DNA from: Antilocapra americana
Taxonomy: Eukaryota > Chordata > Mammalia > Artiodactyla > Antilocapridae
Assembly: GCA_007570785.1 (NCBI GenBank)
Contig: ML664199.1
Span: 23,519,907 to 23,583,906, forward strand
Direction: 5' to 3'
Length of the DNA stretch: 64,000 bases
Under the pieces are notes generated by a model, which worked only from the letters and a program-made list of their open reading frames with translations, did no database searches and was not told the DNA's origin. Below are positions 11,570-22,688 of this stretch, piece after piece (the stretch's first letter is position 1; every line of letters begins with the position of its first letter). The translations under genes and the position numbers were made by a program.

Positions 11570-12600
11570 ATTTTTTTTATATTCTTTGTTGGTTTGCAAT
11601 TTGTTTCCAATGTCAGAAAATGAAATGCATCCAAATAGAAAAAGAAGTAAATATATCTAATCAAGAATACTGGAGTGGGTGGCCAATTCCTTCTCCAGCA
11701 GATCTTCCCAACCCAGAAATCAAACCGGGGTCTCCTGCATTGCAGGTGGATTCTTTACCAACTGAGTATGAGAGAAGCCCATATCTAATCACAGACGACA
11801 TTATCTTCTATATAGAAAATCCCAAGAAATCCACCAAAAAACTCTTAGAATGTATAATTAAGTTCAGGATGTCAGGACACAAGATCAATATACAAAAATC
11901 AATTTTTATACACTTAGAAAAATATGAAAATGAAATTGTTAAAAATCCTTTTATAATAACATCAAAAATAATAAAATACTGAAGAATGAACTTAACAAAA
12001 GAAATGTAAAACTCTTAGAGGAAGACTCTAGTAAATCTTAACAACTTTGGATTTGGCCATGGATACTTAGACATGACAGTAAAAGCACAAGCAACAGCAG
12101 CTAAAGTAGATAAATTGGACTTTACCAGGTTGAAAACATTTGGATGCAATCAAGAAAGTGAAAAGGCCGCCTGTAGGATGGCAGAATATATTTACAAATC
12201 ACATATCTGATAAGGGACTTATATCCAGAATATGTAAACTCAGCCTTAAAAAGACAACTCACTTCTTTAAATAGTAAAGGATGTGAATAGACATTTCTCC
12301 AAAGAAAATGACTGGACAAAACTGCTTGAAAAAGATGCTCAACCTCATTAGCCATCAGGGAAAGGCAAATGAAAGCCACAATGAATTACCACTTTATACC
12401 CTGTAGAATGGTTATGAGCAAAAAGCCACCTAATAATGTTTCCAAGAATGTGAAAAACTGGAATCCTCACGCACTCCTGGTCAGAATGTAAAATGGCACA
12501 GCTGTTTTGTACTTTGCTAAACAGTCTGGAAGTTCCTCAAAAAAAAAAAAAAATAGAGTTACCACCATTTATCTACCAATTTACCCAACAAGTATATCAT
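11570..12600 (+). mobile_element. Old L1 (L1M type), RT to ORF2 end
   Basis: After the inserted SINE the frame gives the L1 RT segment DDIIFYIENPKKSTKKLLE, then typical ORF2 C-terminal sequence ('accaggttgaaaacatttgg', 'catcagggaaaggcaaatg') with many stops. It includes an A-run at 12540-12553. Confidence 0.8.
11664..11780 (-). mobile_element. Truncated Bov-tA SINE with target-site duplication
   Basis: The antisense tRNA-derived half of Bov-tA is flanked by an exact 11-bp duplication, atatctaatca, at 11653-11663 and 11781-11791. It splits the old L1. Confidence 0.9.
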
Positions 12601-12769
12601 TTTCTGTGTAGTCTCTTCTTGTGTTTACCTGTACACTCATATATACACAGCACAGTATTATCTGCCTCTTTTTTTAACCAGGTGGAGAAACTGAATCCCA
12701 GACATGACTATTTGTCTGAGAGGAACAGAAAAGAATGACTCAACTAGTGTGCTCTGGGTGACAGTAATA
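12601..12769. other. Short unique stretch before the provirus
   Basis: A 'ccaggtggagaaactgaatccc' segment resembles a MIR core. The sequence right of the provirus also looks like MIR, so the provirus may have inserted near or into one. Confidence 0.35.
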
Positions 12770-12773
12770 CTGT

Positions 12774-13373
12774 TGAGAGAGTCATCTCCTAGGCAGGTTG
12801 ATAAATCGAGGGGTCCCCAAGGAGAGAGGAGTCTGGAATTCTCAAGGAGGAGAAAAGGACAAACGTTTTTTTCCTCTGCATTCCTTAGTCAATTATACAA
12901 CAACAATGTATCCAGCTGGAGGACAGTTTCTCTTTCCTGAAAACCTTCTGATTAATCCTGATATCTTATTGTGTATTATGGGAGTGGGTGTGGAGGATCT
13001 TTCTATGTCAAGTGCTAATCCTGTTATCTTAAAATGTAAATTATGGAAGTAGGTCTAGTGAGGACAGTCTCTGGATTAAACTTTCTGGCTAATCCTGTTA
13101 TCTTAACATGTAAATTATGGGAGTAGGTCTGGCAAGGTCTTTACAACCTCCAGACATTGTTTTGAGTCAGTATATAACTCCACTGCTAACTATAACAAGG
13201 GGGTACTGTTTCAGCCCCCTTCTGATGCCTATGTCAGAAGCTTTCTCTATATCCTTTATACTTTAATACAACTTTATTACACAAAAGCTTCAAGTCTCTG
13301 GCCGCGGATTGAATTCTTTCCTCCAGAGGCCAAGAATCCCGGTGTCTTTTCGTGGTTCCGCAACCACCTTTCA
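12774..13373 (+). repeat. 5' LTR of the provirus
   Basis: This 600-bp LTR starts TGAGAG and ends TTTCA. It has a TATA box (tatataa, 13171-13177), duplicated 'ctaatcctgttatctta' modules upstream and 'cccccttctgatgcctatg' in the R/U5 region. The poly(A) signal is mutated to AATACA at about 13265, whereas the 3' copy keeps AATAAA. Confidence 0.88.
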
Positions 13374-13375
13374 TC

Positions 13376-13393
13376 TTGGGGCTCCTCGGGGAT
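13376..13393 (+). promoter_or_regulatory. Primer binding site, tRNA-Pro type
   Basis: The 18 bases ttggggctcctcggggat lie two bases past the LTR end. They match 15 of 18 positions of the site complementary to the tRNA-Pro 3' end, as I remember it, which is the usual primer of gammaretrovirus-like elements. Confidence 0.75.
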
Positions 13394-13403
13394 CCTTCAG
13401 GAC

Positions 13404-13412
13404 AAGGTAAGG
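13404..13412 (+). promoter_or_regulatory. Candidate retroviral splice donor
   Basis: CAAG|GTAAGG (GT at 13407) is a near-consensus 5' splice site just downstream of the primer site, where retroviruses place the donor for env mRNA. Confidence 0.45.
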
Positions 13413-13892
13413 ATGCTTGGAGCTCTAGCTCTTTGTTCTCCTAGGGAACATGTTTTCTGCTGTACTTTACTAACTCTGCGGTGTGCTTGTATGAATGAGT
13501 GAAATGCCCTGTGTGAAGCAAGTGAGGAGCCCTGCTCTGAGGTTCCATGGTGACCTCATATGGCTTATGGCAGAAACCTATCGGGGTTTATACTGACCTG
13601 CCAATGCCAAGAGGCACCCAATGTCTCCTTTGGGAACTGACCAGAAATGGGCAAATCGTGTGGCCCGAACTCTCCCTTCTCGGTCAAACTTTTCGGTCTC
13701 TTTGACTATTTCATAACTCCTTGGAAATTAGAAGTACTAACCTAATCTGTCACATCATAGAGTTTCAAGGGACTTGTGATCTATGCTGTTACTGTGTACT
13801 ATTAGATCCCAAACTTGGGTTGGTAGTCAGAAAGTGCCTAGCCTCACTAGGAATCGAAAGTTCGGAAGTTAGATGGAGCTCTAGCTCCAAGA

Positions 13893-14014
13893 AGCTAGAG
13901 AAGGAAATGGCAACCCACTCCAGTACTCTTGCCTGGAAAATCCCATGGATGGAGGAGCCTGGTAGGCTACAGTCCACAGGGTTGCAAAGAGTCAGACATG
14001 ACTGAGCCACTTTA
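13893..14014 (+). mobile_element. Bov-A SINE monomer inside the provirus leader
   Basis: The Bov-A unit ('agaaggaaatggcaaccc', 'cactccagtactcttgcc', 'gtcagacatgactgagcc') is flanked by a 12-bp direct repeat, ctagctccaaga, at 13881-13892 and 14015-14026. It therefore post-dates the provirus. Confidence 0.9.
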
Positions 14015-14555
14015 CTAGCTCCAAGAGCATCTCTGATGTTAAAGGTTACTCAGATTGGAACTGCAATGGTTTTTTTTTCCCTTTGGTAGCATCGGCTCTT
14101 AGTGGACCAGAGGAGACTCTTAAACTAGTGTGATGACGCTTGGAAGGAACATTTCAGTTTTATGTTCTTATCGGTCTTATTGTGATCAGGAATATACTCA
14201 GGGTTGTGCACAGGCACTCAGGTGATGAATATTTCCCCCAGTGGTCTTAGCCTGGGAGGCATTCCGGAAGGTTACTCTGATTGCACCCCAGGTAACATCA
14301 GAGGCAAGCATGGTTTTAATGGTGAAGAGCTGGCTGTCAGTTAGGGATGCCATCAGGTCTACCCCTGGTGCATCCCCACCCCGTCTCAGTGGTAGAACCA
14401 GGAGGGATGCATACGGCACCTGTGTCGGTAAGGGACCGATTAGTCTGACCAGGAAAGAAAAGCTTTGGTGTAAAATCTGTCTACACCCCCATCTAGAGCA
14501 GGGAGGGATGCCTTCGGTAGAAAGATGGCGCTGGTTGCTTTTTTCTCACTTACAG

Positions 14556-16016
14556 ATGGGAGCTAACAATTCCAGCCTCATTCCTTTGAACTGTATCCTG
14601 AAAAACTGGGATAGATTTGATCCCCAGGGCTTAAAGAAGACACACCTGGTCTTCCTATGTGATACTGCATGGCTGCAGTACCCCCTGGAGGAAGGAGAAC
14701 GGTGGCCAGTTGGAGGGTATCTTAAGTATAATACTGTTTTACAATTAGACTGGTTCTGTAGAAAACAAGAGAAATGGGTGGAAGTAGCATATGTGTTGCC
14801 CTTTTTCTCTCTGCGAAATATGCCAGACTTATGACCTAAGGGTATAGATTTGGGTGTGGCTCCTATAGCTCCCTCCTGTCCTACTTTGCTAGATCAGATG
14901 GAGGACAGGAGACAGAAAATCAGGTTTCTCCAATCTATCCCTGGGATCATGTGCGCAGAGCAGCCAGAGAGACTGAGGAACAGCCACACAAGCTGTTGCC
15001 TCTTCGTGAAGCACCCATAAGGAGAAATAATCAGTCTATGAGAGTTAATAAGCCTTTTTCTTATTAACTTAATTTCTTATTTCTTAAGAAATACAAAGAA
15101 CCAAGGAAGATCTGGGAGACTATTTAGAGGACCCAGAAAAATATATTAGAACTTTTAAAGGTGTTACTCTGCTTTATGACCTTACTTGTAAGGATCTTGG
15201 GACAAATGCTGACTCCCGACTCAGGAGAGTCAAGTTTTGGGAAAAGCAGTTGCTTATGGAGATGAATGGCTTGGTAATGAATCAGTAGAGAAGAGGGAGG
15301 ACGAGATAACTGCCCTCCCCACTGGGAATCAGGTGGTCCCAATTACAGAACCAGATTGGGACTACAGCACAGCTAAAGGAAGATGGGATCAGAATAATTT
15401 TGTCAGATGTGTAGCGTGTGCTAAGCCTTTAAACTATGGCAAATTGGCAAGCATAGAACAGGAGAAAGAAGCTCCTGGTAAATTCCTAGATAGACTGAGA
15501 GAAGCCCTTCACAGATTCACTAAGATTGATCCTGAAAGTGAAGAGGGAGAAGTGATCTTAAAAGATAGATTTCTCACTCAGTCAGCTCCAGTCTTCTGTA
15601 AACTATTTAAATGGGCATATGGACCAAGTCAGTCTTTAGATAATCTGTTACAACTGGCTCAGTCTATTATGGTAGGGAATATGAGGAAAAGAAAGGCAGA
15701 AAAAGACAAAGGAACAGGCAGAAGCCTTTTCAATGGCTATGAAAACCGTTCTTAAACATCCTGAAAAAGAATGCCCAGAGGGACCCAGGTGAAAAGGGAT
15801 GGGCTTGCTATTACTGTGGAACGGAGCAGAATTGCCCTCAGGCGTCCAAGACGCTCCCGGCTCTGTCCCATCTGCAAAGGACCACACTGGAAGAGAAACT
15901 GCCCCCAGAGGTGTAGGTTTCAGGGGTCGGACTCTCAAGACAATCAGGATGGAAGGTGCCCAGGGGTTCCCACACAAGCTCCTTTCCTAATTACACCTGA
16001 GGAACCCCAGGTATAA
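14556..16016 (+). pseudogene. Degenerate gag of the provirus (matrix, capsid, nucleocapsid remnants)
   Basis: A matrix-like start at ATG 14556 has a glycine second residue, as for N-myristoylation, and runs about 92 codons to TGA at 14832-14834. Further Gag-like sequence follows in shifting frames. A capsid N-terminal segment spans about 15090-15280. The 15237-15755 frame carries the capsid C-terminal region, including the major-homology-like KFLDRLREALHRFT block. A nucleocapsid-like zinc knuckle CPICKGPHWKRNCP lies at about 15864-15905; its spacing is C-x2-C-x3-H-x4-C, one residue short of canonical. Several frameshifts and stops exclude a functional polyprotein. In a provirus Gag would build the virion core; this copy cannot. 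Confidence 0.8.
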
Positions 16017-16150
16017 ATAACTGCGGGCGGGGTGGAGGGCAATCCATTGATTTCCTTTTAGATACTGGGGAAACTTACTCTGCTTACTGAAGCCCCTGGC
16101 CCACTTTCTTCCCAATTGGCTCCCATAATGGGACTGCCTGGACGAGCCAA
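16017..16150 (+). pseudogene. Protease start of the provirus, truncated
   Basis: Just after gag an open stretch gives a hydrophobic run then DTGE at 16061-16072, the retroviral aspartic protease active-site region (usually DTGA). A TGA follows at 16088-16090. Protease-like sequence is traceable for only about 60 bp more, then env-like sequence begins, so the rest of protease, RT, RNase H and integrase are absent. Confidence 0.65.
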
Positions 16151-16153
16151 AAG

Positions 16154-16680
16154 ATGGACCTGATAATCTATGTGAGCCTATTTCTGCTGACTCCAAAAAT
16201 CTTGAGTCTGCCATTTGATCCTCAAGACAATACTTTCCTGTTCTGGACTCACTCCTACTCAGCATTTCACAATGCTGGGTCTGTGGAGCATTCCCCTCTT
16301 CATCAGTGGAAGGCTTCCCATGGTGGACATCTCCACTTGAAGGAAAAGACTTTCTCCAAGTCTGAAAATACCTTCAACAATCAGCAGGTGATGCCTCTTC
16401 TTAAACTGATGACATCTAACAACCTTAAGATGGACTGATGTAACTATGGACATAATGTGACTTTTCATTTTGATTTTAACTTGGTTTAATGACTATTTTG
16501 CCTTAGGTCTGTAACTGTATAATAGGGCTTTCTAACCGTCTAAAAACTTGTAAGTTACAAATGGTTGTCCAAGCTTCTATGAGTGCCACAGCCTCCTCCA
16601 ACTATTACTTGGGGCCCCTGGATCAGAGACCCTCAATATGAGGGTTAGGAGAATATGTTGCCTCAACAATTTAGGGACCA
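16154..16680 (+). pseudogene. Degenerate env remnants of the provirus
   Basis: ATG 16154 opens a signal-peptide-like hydrophobic start (residues about 3-15) and about 40 residues of surface-subunit-like sequence. The continuation is in another frame, with a CWVC motif at 16273-16284, the CxxC signature of gammaretroviral surface subunits. A stop follows near 16367. A transmembrane-subunit tail can be followed in pieces to about 16640, with multiple stops. The central env, including any fusion peptide, was not recognised. Confidence 0.6.
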
Positions 16681-16751
16681 CGCCCCTAAACAGCAGGGAG
16701 TAGTTATGGAATGAAAATGACACCCCTTTCCCTTGGCAACGTAATTCTCCT

Positions 16752-16766
16752 AAAAGAAAAGGGGAG
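16752..16766 (+). promoter_or_regulatory. Polypurine tract of the provirus
   Basis: A purine-only run, aaaagaaaaggggag, lies immediately before the 3' LTR, where plus-strand DNA synthesis is primed. Confidence 0.75.
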
Positions 16767-16768
16767 AA

Positions 16769-17792
16769 CGAGAGTATCATTTCCTAGGCAGGTTGATAAG
16801 AAGTCTAGGGGTCCCCAAGGAGAGAGAGGTCTAGAATTCTTGAGGAGAAAAGGGCAAACGTTTTTTTCCTCTGCATTCCTTAGTCTTAGTCAATTATACA
16901 ACAACAATGTATCCAGCTGGAGGACAGTTTCTCTTTCCTGAAAACCTTTTGACTAATCCTGATATCTTATTGTATATTATGAGAGTGAGTCTGGAGGATC
17001 TTTCTATCATCAAGTGCTAATCCTGTTATCTTAAAATGTAAATTATGGAAGTAGGTCTAGTGAGAACAGTCTCTGGATTAAACTTTCTGGCTAATCCTGT
17101 TATCTTAACATGTAAATTATGGGAGTAGGTCTGGCAAGGTCTTCACAACCTCCAGACATTGTTTTGAGTCAGTATATAACTCAAAACATAACTATATATA
17201 TATATGTCACTGCTAACTCTAGCAAGGGGGTACTCTTTCTGCCCCCTTCTGATGCCTATGTCAGAAGCTTTCTCTATCTCCTTTATACTTTAATAAAACT
17301 TTATTACACAAAAGCTCTGAGCGATCAAGCCTCGTCTCTGGCCGTGGATTGAATTCTTCTCCAGATGCCAAGAATCCCGGCATCTTATTTAGAAAGACGG
17401 TAACGAGAACCCAACATACGAGACAGCAAAAGGAACGCAGATGTATAGAATAGACTCGTGGACTTTGTGGATGAGTGTAAGGGTGGGATGATATGGGAGA
17501 AGGGCATTGAAGCATGTTAATTTTCATATGTCTAGTCAATCGCCAGCCCAGGACTGATGCTCGGGGCTGGTGCAGCGAGATTTCCCGGGGCGGGGGGGGG
17601 GGAGGGAAGAGGGAGGGGGGTTCCGGAGGGGAAGCATATGTAAACCCATGGTGATATCATGACAATGTATGGCAAAAACAATTAAAAAAATAATAATAAA
17701 TTTAAAAAAAATAAAAATAAATAAATCCTTACTTCCCTTCCAAAAAAAAAAAGAATCCCGGCATCTTTTCATGGTTCCGCAACAGCCTTTCA
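16769..17792 (+). repeat. 3' LTR of the provirus, split by an L1
   Basis: It is collinear with the 5' LTR. It keeps a TATA box (about 17173-17179) and an intact AATAAA (17292-17297) and ends cctttca at 17792. It differs from the 5' LTR by scattered substitutions and a roughly 30-bp A+T-rich insertion at about 17181-17207. Its first dinucleotide is CG rather than TG. An L1 at 17387-17750 interrupts U5. Confidence 0.88.
17387..17750 (+). mobile_element. Young ruminant L1 3' end inserted in the 3' LTR
   Basis: Sequence from 'atttagaaagacggtaacg' to the A-rich tail is nearly identical to the L1 3' ends at 31257 and 54079. A 17-bp target duplication, aagaatcccggcatctt, lies at 17370-17386 and 17751-17767. 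The 16 bases at 17726-17741 between the L1 poly(A) region and the final A-run are not L1 and may be transduced. Confidence 0.92.
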
Positions 17793-17796
17793 CTGT

Positions 17797-17910
17797 ATTA
17801 AATCAGGTAACACGTGTGTGAAGCATTTAAAACATGCCTGGCATATGTAAGTGTTCAAAAAAATGTGAAACATTATTAGATCATTGTTATTCTGAAATAA
17901 CTATATTACC
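17797..17910 (+). mobile_element. MIR fragment
   Basis: 'gcatttaaaacatgcctggcat' and 'gtaagtgttcaaaaaaatg' match the conserved 3' part of MIR. It lies directly right of the provirus duplication. Confidence 0.6.
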
Positions 17911-18579
17911 CTCATTCCCATTTTTTGGCCTTACTTCATGCTGTTGCCCCCATCTTGATTGCTCATGTGCTTTTTGCTACCTGTTGAAGTTTTCCTCTAG
18001 CTCCAAGTCCCTACTCAACTCTAACCTCCTCCATGAATCTTCTGACCTCTGTCTTCTCTGAATTGTGTTACACTCACAACATGGCCACAGTTTAGCAGTC
18101 AGATGTTCTCACTGCTCTTGTTGATGTTATTGATCTTGACTCCCTATACCTCTGATGCTGTTATTAAAATTATATATGAAACAAGCAATACAGGGTTCAC
18201 GTTCTTTTTGATTGGTGGGTTGTTGTTTTAGACTCTGCTTATCTCTAGATAATATATTTCTCAAATTAAAAAAAAGAGGCAACCAGAAGCTATTGTTCAT
18301 TGAAATTATGAGAATTTCAAAAAAAATTAAGAAAAAGTGAAGCTTCAGCAAGAAATGTAGGCAACTGTCAAAATTATTTTACATCAGGAACAAATATTTG
18401 AGGGGAAGGGTCTCTAAAGAGTACTCATTTCTAACAGTAAGTAGTGATAGGATAATAAGATAGTGTTTAAGTGTATGGAGTCATATACTCAGGGAAGAAA
18501 CATGACTTTTACCCAGTAAGTAGCATAGATGAATTTTTGTTAAGTGACATCTATCTTTGTCCAACAAACCAGGTAGGTC
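17911..18579. other. No gene; possible L2-like patch
   Basis: About 17975-18070 is C/T-rich with 'cctcctccatgaatcttc' and resembles the L2 3' region weakly. The rest is unremarkable A+T-rich DNA. Confidence 0.3.
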
Positions 18580-18595
18580 TAGGTTAGTATTTTTT

Positions 18596-18882
18596 GTTAA
18601 TGCGTTTATCAGTTCTTTTCTTTTAATTTATTGGCTTGCTGTGTACAGGCTTTCTCTAGTTTTGGTAAGCAGAGACTACTCTCTGGATGTGGCATGCAGT
18701 CTTCTCATTGTGGTTGCTTCTCATATTGCAGAGCACAGGCTCTAAGGGCACGTGGGTTCAGTAGCTGTGACACAGGGGCTTAGTTACTTTGAGGCATGTG
18801 GAGTCTTCCCATACAAGGAATTGAGCCTGCATCCCCTGCATTGGCAGGTGGCTTCTTAACCATTGGACCACCAGGGAAGTCC
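18596..18882 (-). mobile_element. CHR-family (CHR-1-like) SINE
   Basis: The antisense full-length order 'ggctttctctagtttt', 'ttctcattgtggttgc', 'agcacaggctctaag', 'cctgcattggcagg', 'ccaccagggaagtcc' is present. Near-identical flanks (taggttagtattttt at about 18580 and taagttagtattttt at 18883-18897) are its target duplication. Confidence 0.88.
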
Positions 18883-18898
18883 TAAGTTAGTATTTTTT

Positions 18899-21800
18899 AA
18901 ATTAATTTATTTTAATTGGAGGCTAATTACTCTACAATATTGTGGTGGTTTTTGCCATACATCAACATGAATCAGCCACAGGTATATGTGTGTCCCAACA
19001 TGAATCAGCCACAGGTATATGTGTGTCCTCCCCATGCTGAACCCCCTCCCACCTTCCTACCCACCCCATCCCTCTGGGTTGTCCCAGAGTACCAAATTTG
19101 GGTGCCCTGCTTCATGAATCGAACTTGCACTGGTCATGTATTTTACATATGGTAATATACATGCTTCAGTGATGTTCTCTCAAATCATCCCACCCTTGCC
19201 TTCTCCCACAGAGTCCAAAAGTCTGTTCTTTATATCTGTGTCTCTTTTGTTGTCTTGCATATAGGATCGTCATTACTGTCTTTCTAAATTCCATATGTAT
19301 GGGTTAATATACTGTATTTGTGTTTCTCTTTCTAACTTACTTCACTCTGTATAATGGGCTCCAGTTTCATGCATCCTGAGTAATATTCCATTGTGTGTAT
19401 ATACCACAATTTCTTATCCATTCAGCTGCCAGTGGACATCTAGGTTGCTTCCATGTCCTTGCTATTGTAAACAGTGCTGCTGCGATGAACATTGGGGTAC
19501 TTGTGTCTCTTTCAATTCTGGTTTCCTCAGTGTGATTGCCCAGCAGTGGGATTGCTGAGTTGTATGGCAGTTCTATTTACAGTTTTTAAAGGAATCTCCA
19601 TACTGTTCTCCATAGGGGCTATAACAGTTTGCATTCCTACTAACAATGTAAGAGGGTTCCCTTTTCTCCACACCCTCTCCAGCATTTATTGCTTGTAGGC
19701 TTTTCGATGACAGCCATCCTGACCAGCGTGAGATGGTACCTCACTGTGGTTTTGATTTGCATTTCTCTGATGATGAGTGATGTTGAGCATCTTTTCATGT
19801 GTTTGCTTGCCATGTATTCTTTGGAGAAACGTCTGTTTAATCCTTTGGCCCGCTTTTTGATTGGGTCGTTTATTTTTCTGGTATTGAGCTGCATGAACTG
19901 CTTGTATATTTTGGAGATTAATTTTTTGTCAGTTGTTTCATTTGCTATTATTTTCTCCCATTCTGAAGGCTGCCTTTTCACCTTGCTTATGGTTTCCTTC
20001 ATTGTGCAAAAGCTTTTAAGTTTAATTAGGTCCCATTTGTTTATTTTTGCTTTTATTTCCATCACTCTGGGAGGTGAGTAAAAGAGGATCTTGCTATGAT
20101 TTATGTCAGAAAGTGTTCTATGTTTTCTTCTAAGAGTTTTATAGTTTCTGGTCTTAGATCTTTAATCCATTTTGAGTTTATTTTTGTGTATGGTGTTAGA
20201 AAGTGTTCTAGTTTCATTCTTTTACACGTGGTTAACCAGTTTTCCCAGCACTACTCGTTAATAAAGAGTTTGTCTTTTCTCCATTGTATATGTTTGTCTC
20301 CTTTGTCAAAGATAAGATGTCCATAGGTGCATGGATTTATCTCTGGGCTTTCTGTTTTGTTCCTGTATTTCTGTCTTTGTGCCTGTCTCGACTGTAGCTT
20401 TGTAGAAGAGTCTGAAGTCAGGTAGACTGATTGCTCCAGTTCCATTCTTTCTCAAGATTGCTTTGGTTATTAGAGGGTTTTTATGTTTTCATACAGCTTA
20501 TGAAATTATTTGTACTAGTTCTGTGAAAAATACTGATGGTAGCTTGATATGGATTGCGTGGAATCAATATATTGCTTTGGGTGGTGTACTCATTTTCACT
20601 ATATTGATTCTTCCAATCCATGAACATGGCATATTTCTCCATCTCTTTGTGTCGTCTTTGATTTCTTTCATCAGTGTTTTATAATAATTTTCTATATACA
20701 AGTCTTTTGTTTCTTTAGGTAAATTTATTCTGAACTATTTTATTCTTTTTGTTGCAATGGTAAATGGGATTGTTTCCTTAATTTCTCTTTCTGTTTTCTC
20801 AGTTAGTATATAGGAATGCAAGGGATTTCTGTATATTAATTTTATATCATGCAACTTTACTATATTCATTGATTAACTCCAGTAACTTTCTGGTGGTGTC
20901 TTTAGGGTTTTCTATGTAGAGGATCATGTCATCTGCAAACAGAGTTTTACTTCTTCTTTTCCAGTTTGGATTCCTTTTATTTCTTTTTCTTCTCCGATTG
21001 CTGTGACTAGGACTTCCAAAACTATGTGGTGAGAGTGGGCACCCTTGTCTTGTTCCTAATTTTAGAGGAAATGCTTTCAAATTTTCACCATCGAGGATAA
21101 CATTTGCTGTGGGGTTGTTGTATATGACTTTTATTATGTTGAGGTATGTTCCTTCTGTGCCTGCTTTCTGGAGAGTTTTGATCACAAATGGGTGTTGAAT
21201 TCTGTCAAAGGCTTCCTCTGCGTTTCTTGAGATAATCATCTGGTTTTTATCTTTCAATTTGTTAATATGGTGTATCACATTGATTGATTTGTGAATATCA
21301 AAGAATCTTTGCATCCCTGGGATAAAGCCCACTTGGTCATGATGTATGATCTTTTTAATATGTTGTTGGATTCTGTTTCCTAGAATTTTGTTGAGGATTT
21401 TTGCATCTGTGTTCATCAGTGATATTGGCCTGTTGTTTTTTTTCATTGTGGCATCTTTTTCTGGTTTTGGTATCAGGGTAATGGTGGCCTCATAGAATGA
21501 GTTTGGGAGGTTACCTTCCTCTTCAGTTTTCTGGAAGAGTTTGAGCAGTATAGATGTTAGCTCTTCTCTAAATTTTTGGTAGAATTCACCTGTGAAGCCA
21601 TCTTATCCTGGGCTTTTGTTTGTTGAAGATTTTTTATTACAGTTTCAATTTCCATGCTTATGATGTATCTGTTAAGATTTTCTATTTCTTCCTGGTTCAG
21701 TTTTGGAAGGTTATCCTTTTCTAAGAATTTGTCCATTTCTTCCAAGTGGGTCCATTTTATTGACATGTAATTGCTCATAGCAATCTATCATCTTTTGTAT

Positions 21801-22688
21801 TTCGGTGTTGTCTATTGTGATTTCTCCATTTTCATTTCTAATTTTACTGATTTGATTCTTCTCTCTTTTTTTCTTGATGAGTCTGGCTAACAGTTTGTCT
21901 TTATTTATCTTTTCAAAGAACCAGCTTTTAGCTGATTTTTTGCTATAGTCTCCTTCATTTCTTTCTCATTTATTTCTGCTCTGATTTTTATGATTTATTT
22001 CCTTCTACTAACTTTGGGGTTATTCTTTTCTTCTTTTTCTAGTTGCTTTAAGTGTAAAGTTAGGTTGTTTATTTGATGTTTCTCTTGTTTCTTGAGGTAG
22101 GCTTGTATTGCTATGGAACTCCCTCTTACCACTGCTTTTACTGAATCCTATAGGTTTTGAGTTGTGTTTTCATTTTCATTTGTTTCTATGTATATTTTGA
22201 TTTCCTTTTTGATTTCTTCCATTATCTGTTGGTTATTCAGAAGCGTGTTGTTTAGCCACCATATGTTTGTATTTTTAATAGTTTTTTTTTCCCTGTAGTT
22301 GATGTCTAATCTTATATCAACTTGTGATCAGATATATTGATATACAGATATAAAATTGTGGTCAGAAAAGATGCTTGAAATGATTTCAGTTTTTTTTAAT
22401 GTGGCCAAGGCTAGATTTATGACCCAGGATGTGATCTATCCTGGAGAATGTTCCATGTGCCTTTGAGAAAAAGGTGAAATCCATTGTTTTGGGGTGAAAT
22501 GCCCTGTAGATATCAATTAGTTCTACCTGGTCCATTGTATCATTTAAAGCTTGTGTTTCCTTGCTAATTTTCTATTTGGTTGATCTACCCATAGGTGTGA
22601 CTGAGGCATTAAAGTCCCCCACTATTATTGTGTCACTGTTAATTTCCCCTTTCATACTTGCTAGCATTTGCCTCCTGTGCTGAGGCGC
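18899..22688 (-). mobile_element. 5'-truncated ruminant L1, about 3.8 kb
   Basis: Antisense L1 runs from its 3' end (18899) through ORF2 C-terminus (19640-20065), RT (20847-21446, with the [12 protein letters not shown] active-site block) into the endonuclease region. Stops and frameshifts break ORF2. Flanks taagttagtattttt (18883-18897) and taagttagcatttcttt (22689-22705) look like a decayed target duplication shared with the adjacent SINE. Confidence 0.92.
18963..19028. repeat. 33-bp tandem duplication within the L1 3' UTR
   Basis: Two exact adjacent copies of a 33-bp unit beginning caacatgaatcagccacagg are present. Other L1 3' ends here (e.g. 44160) have the unit once. Confidence 0.9.

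Larger units (their letters stand above)
12774..17792 (+). mobile_element. Class I (gammaretrovirus-like) endogenous provirus, defective
   Basis: Two collinear LTRs flank about 3.4 kb of internal sequence, with a 4-bp target duplication ctgt at 12770-12773 and 17793-17796. In order it holds a tRNA-Pro-type primer binding site, a leader with a splice-donor-like site, gag remnants, the start of protease, env remnants and a polypurine tract. No pol beyond protease is recognisable, so over half of a normal provirus is missing. Gag, pro and env are all broken. The 4-bp duplication, Pro primer site, CWVC motif in env and Gag layout together support class I. Secondary insertions are a Bov-A SINE (13893-14014) and an L1 (17387-17750). 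Confidence 0.9.

Noticed and set aside
14241..14555. Open extension upstream of the gag ATG that might be a glycosylated-Gag-like leader
   Set aside because: No signal peptide or known leader motif is visible, and the frame may be open by chance.
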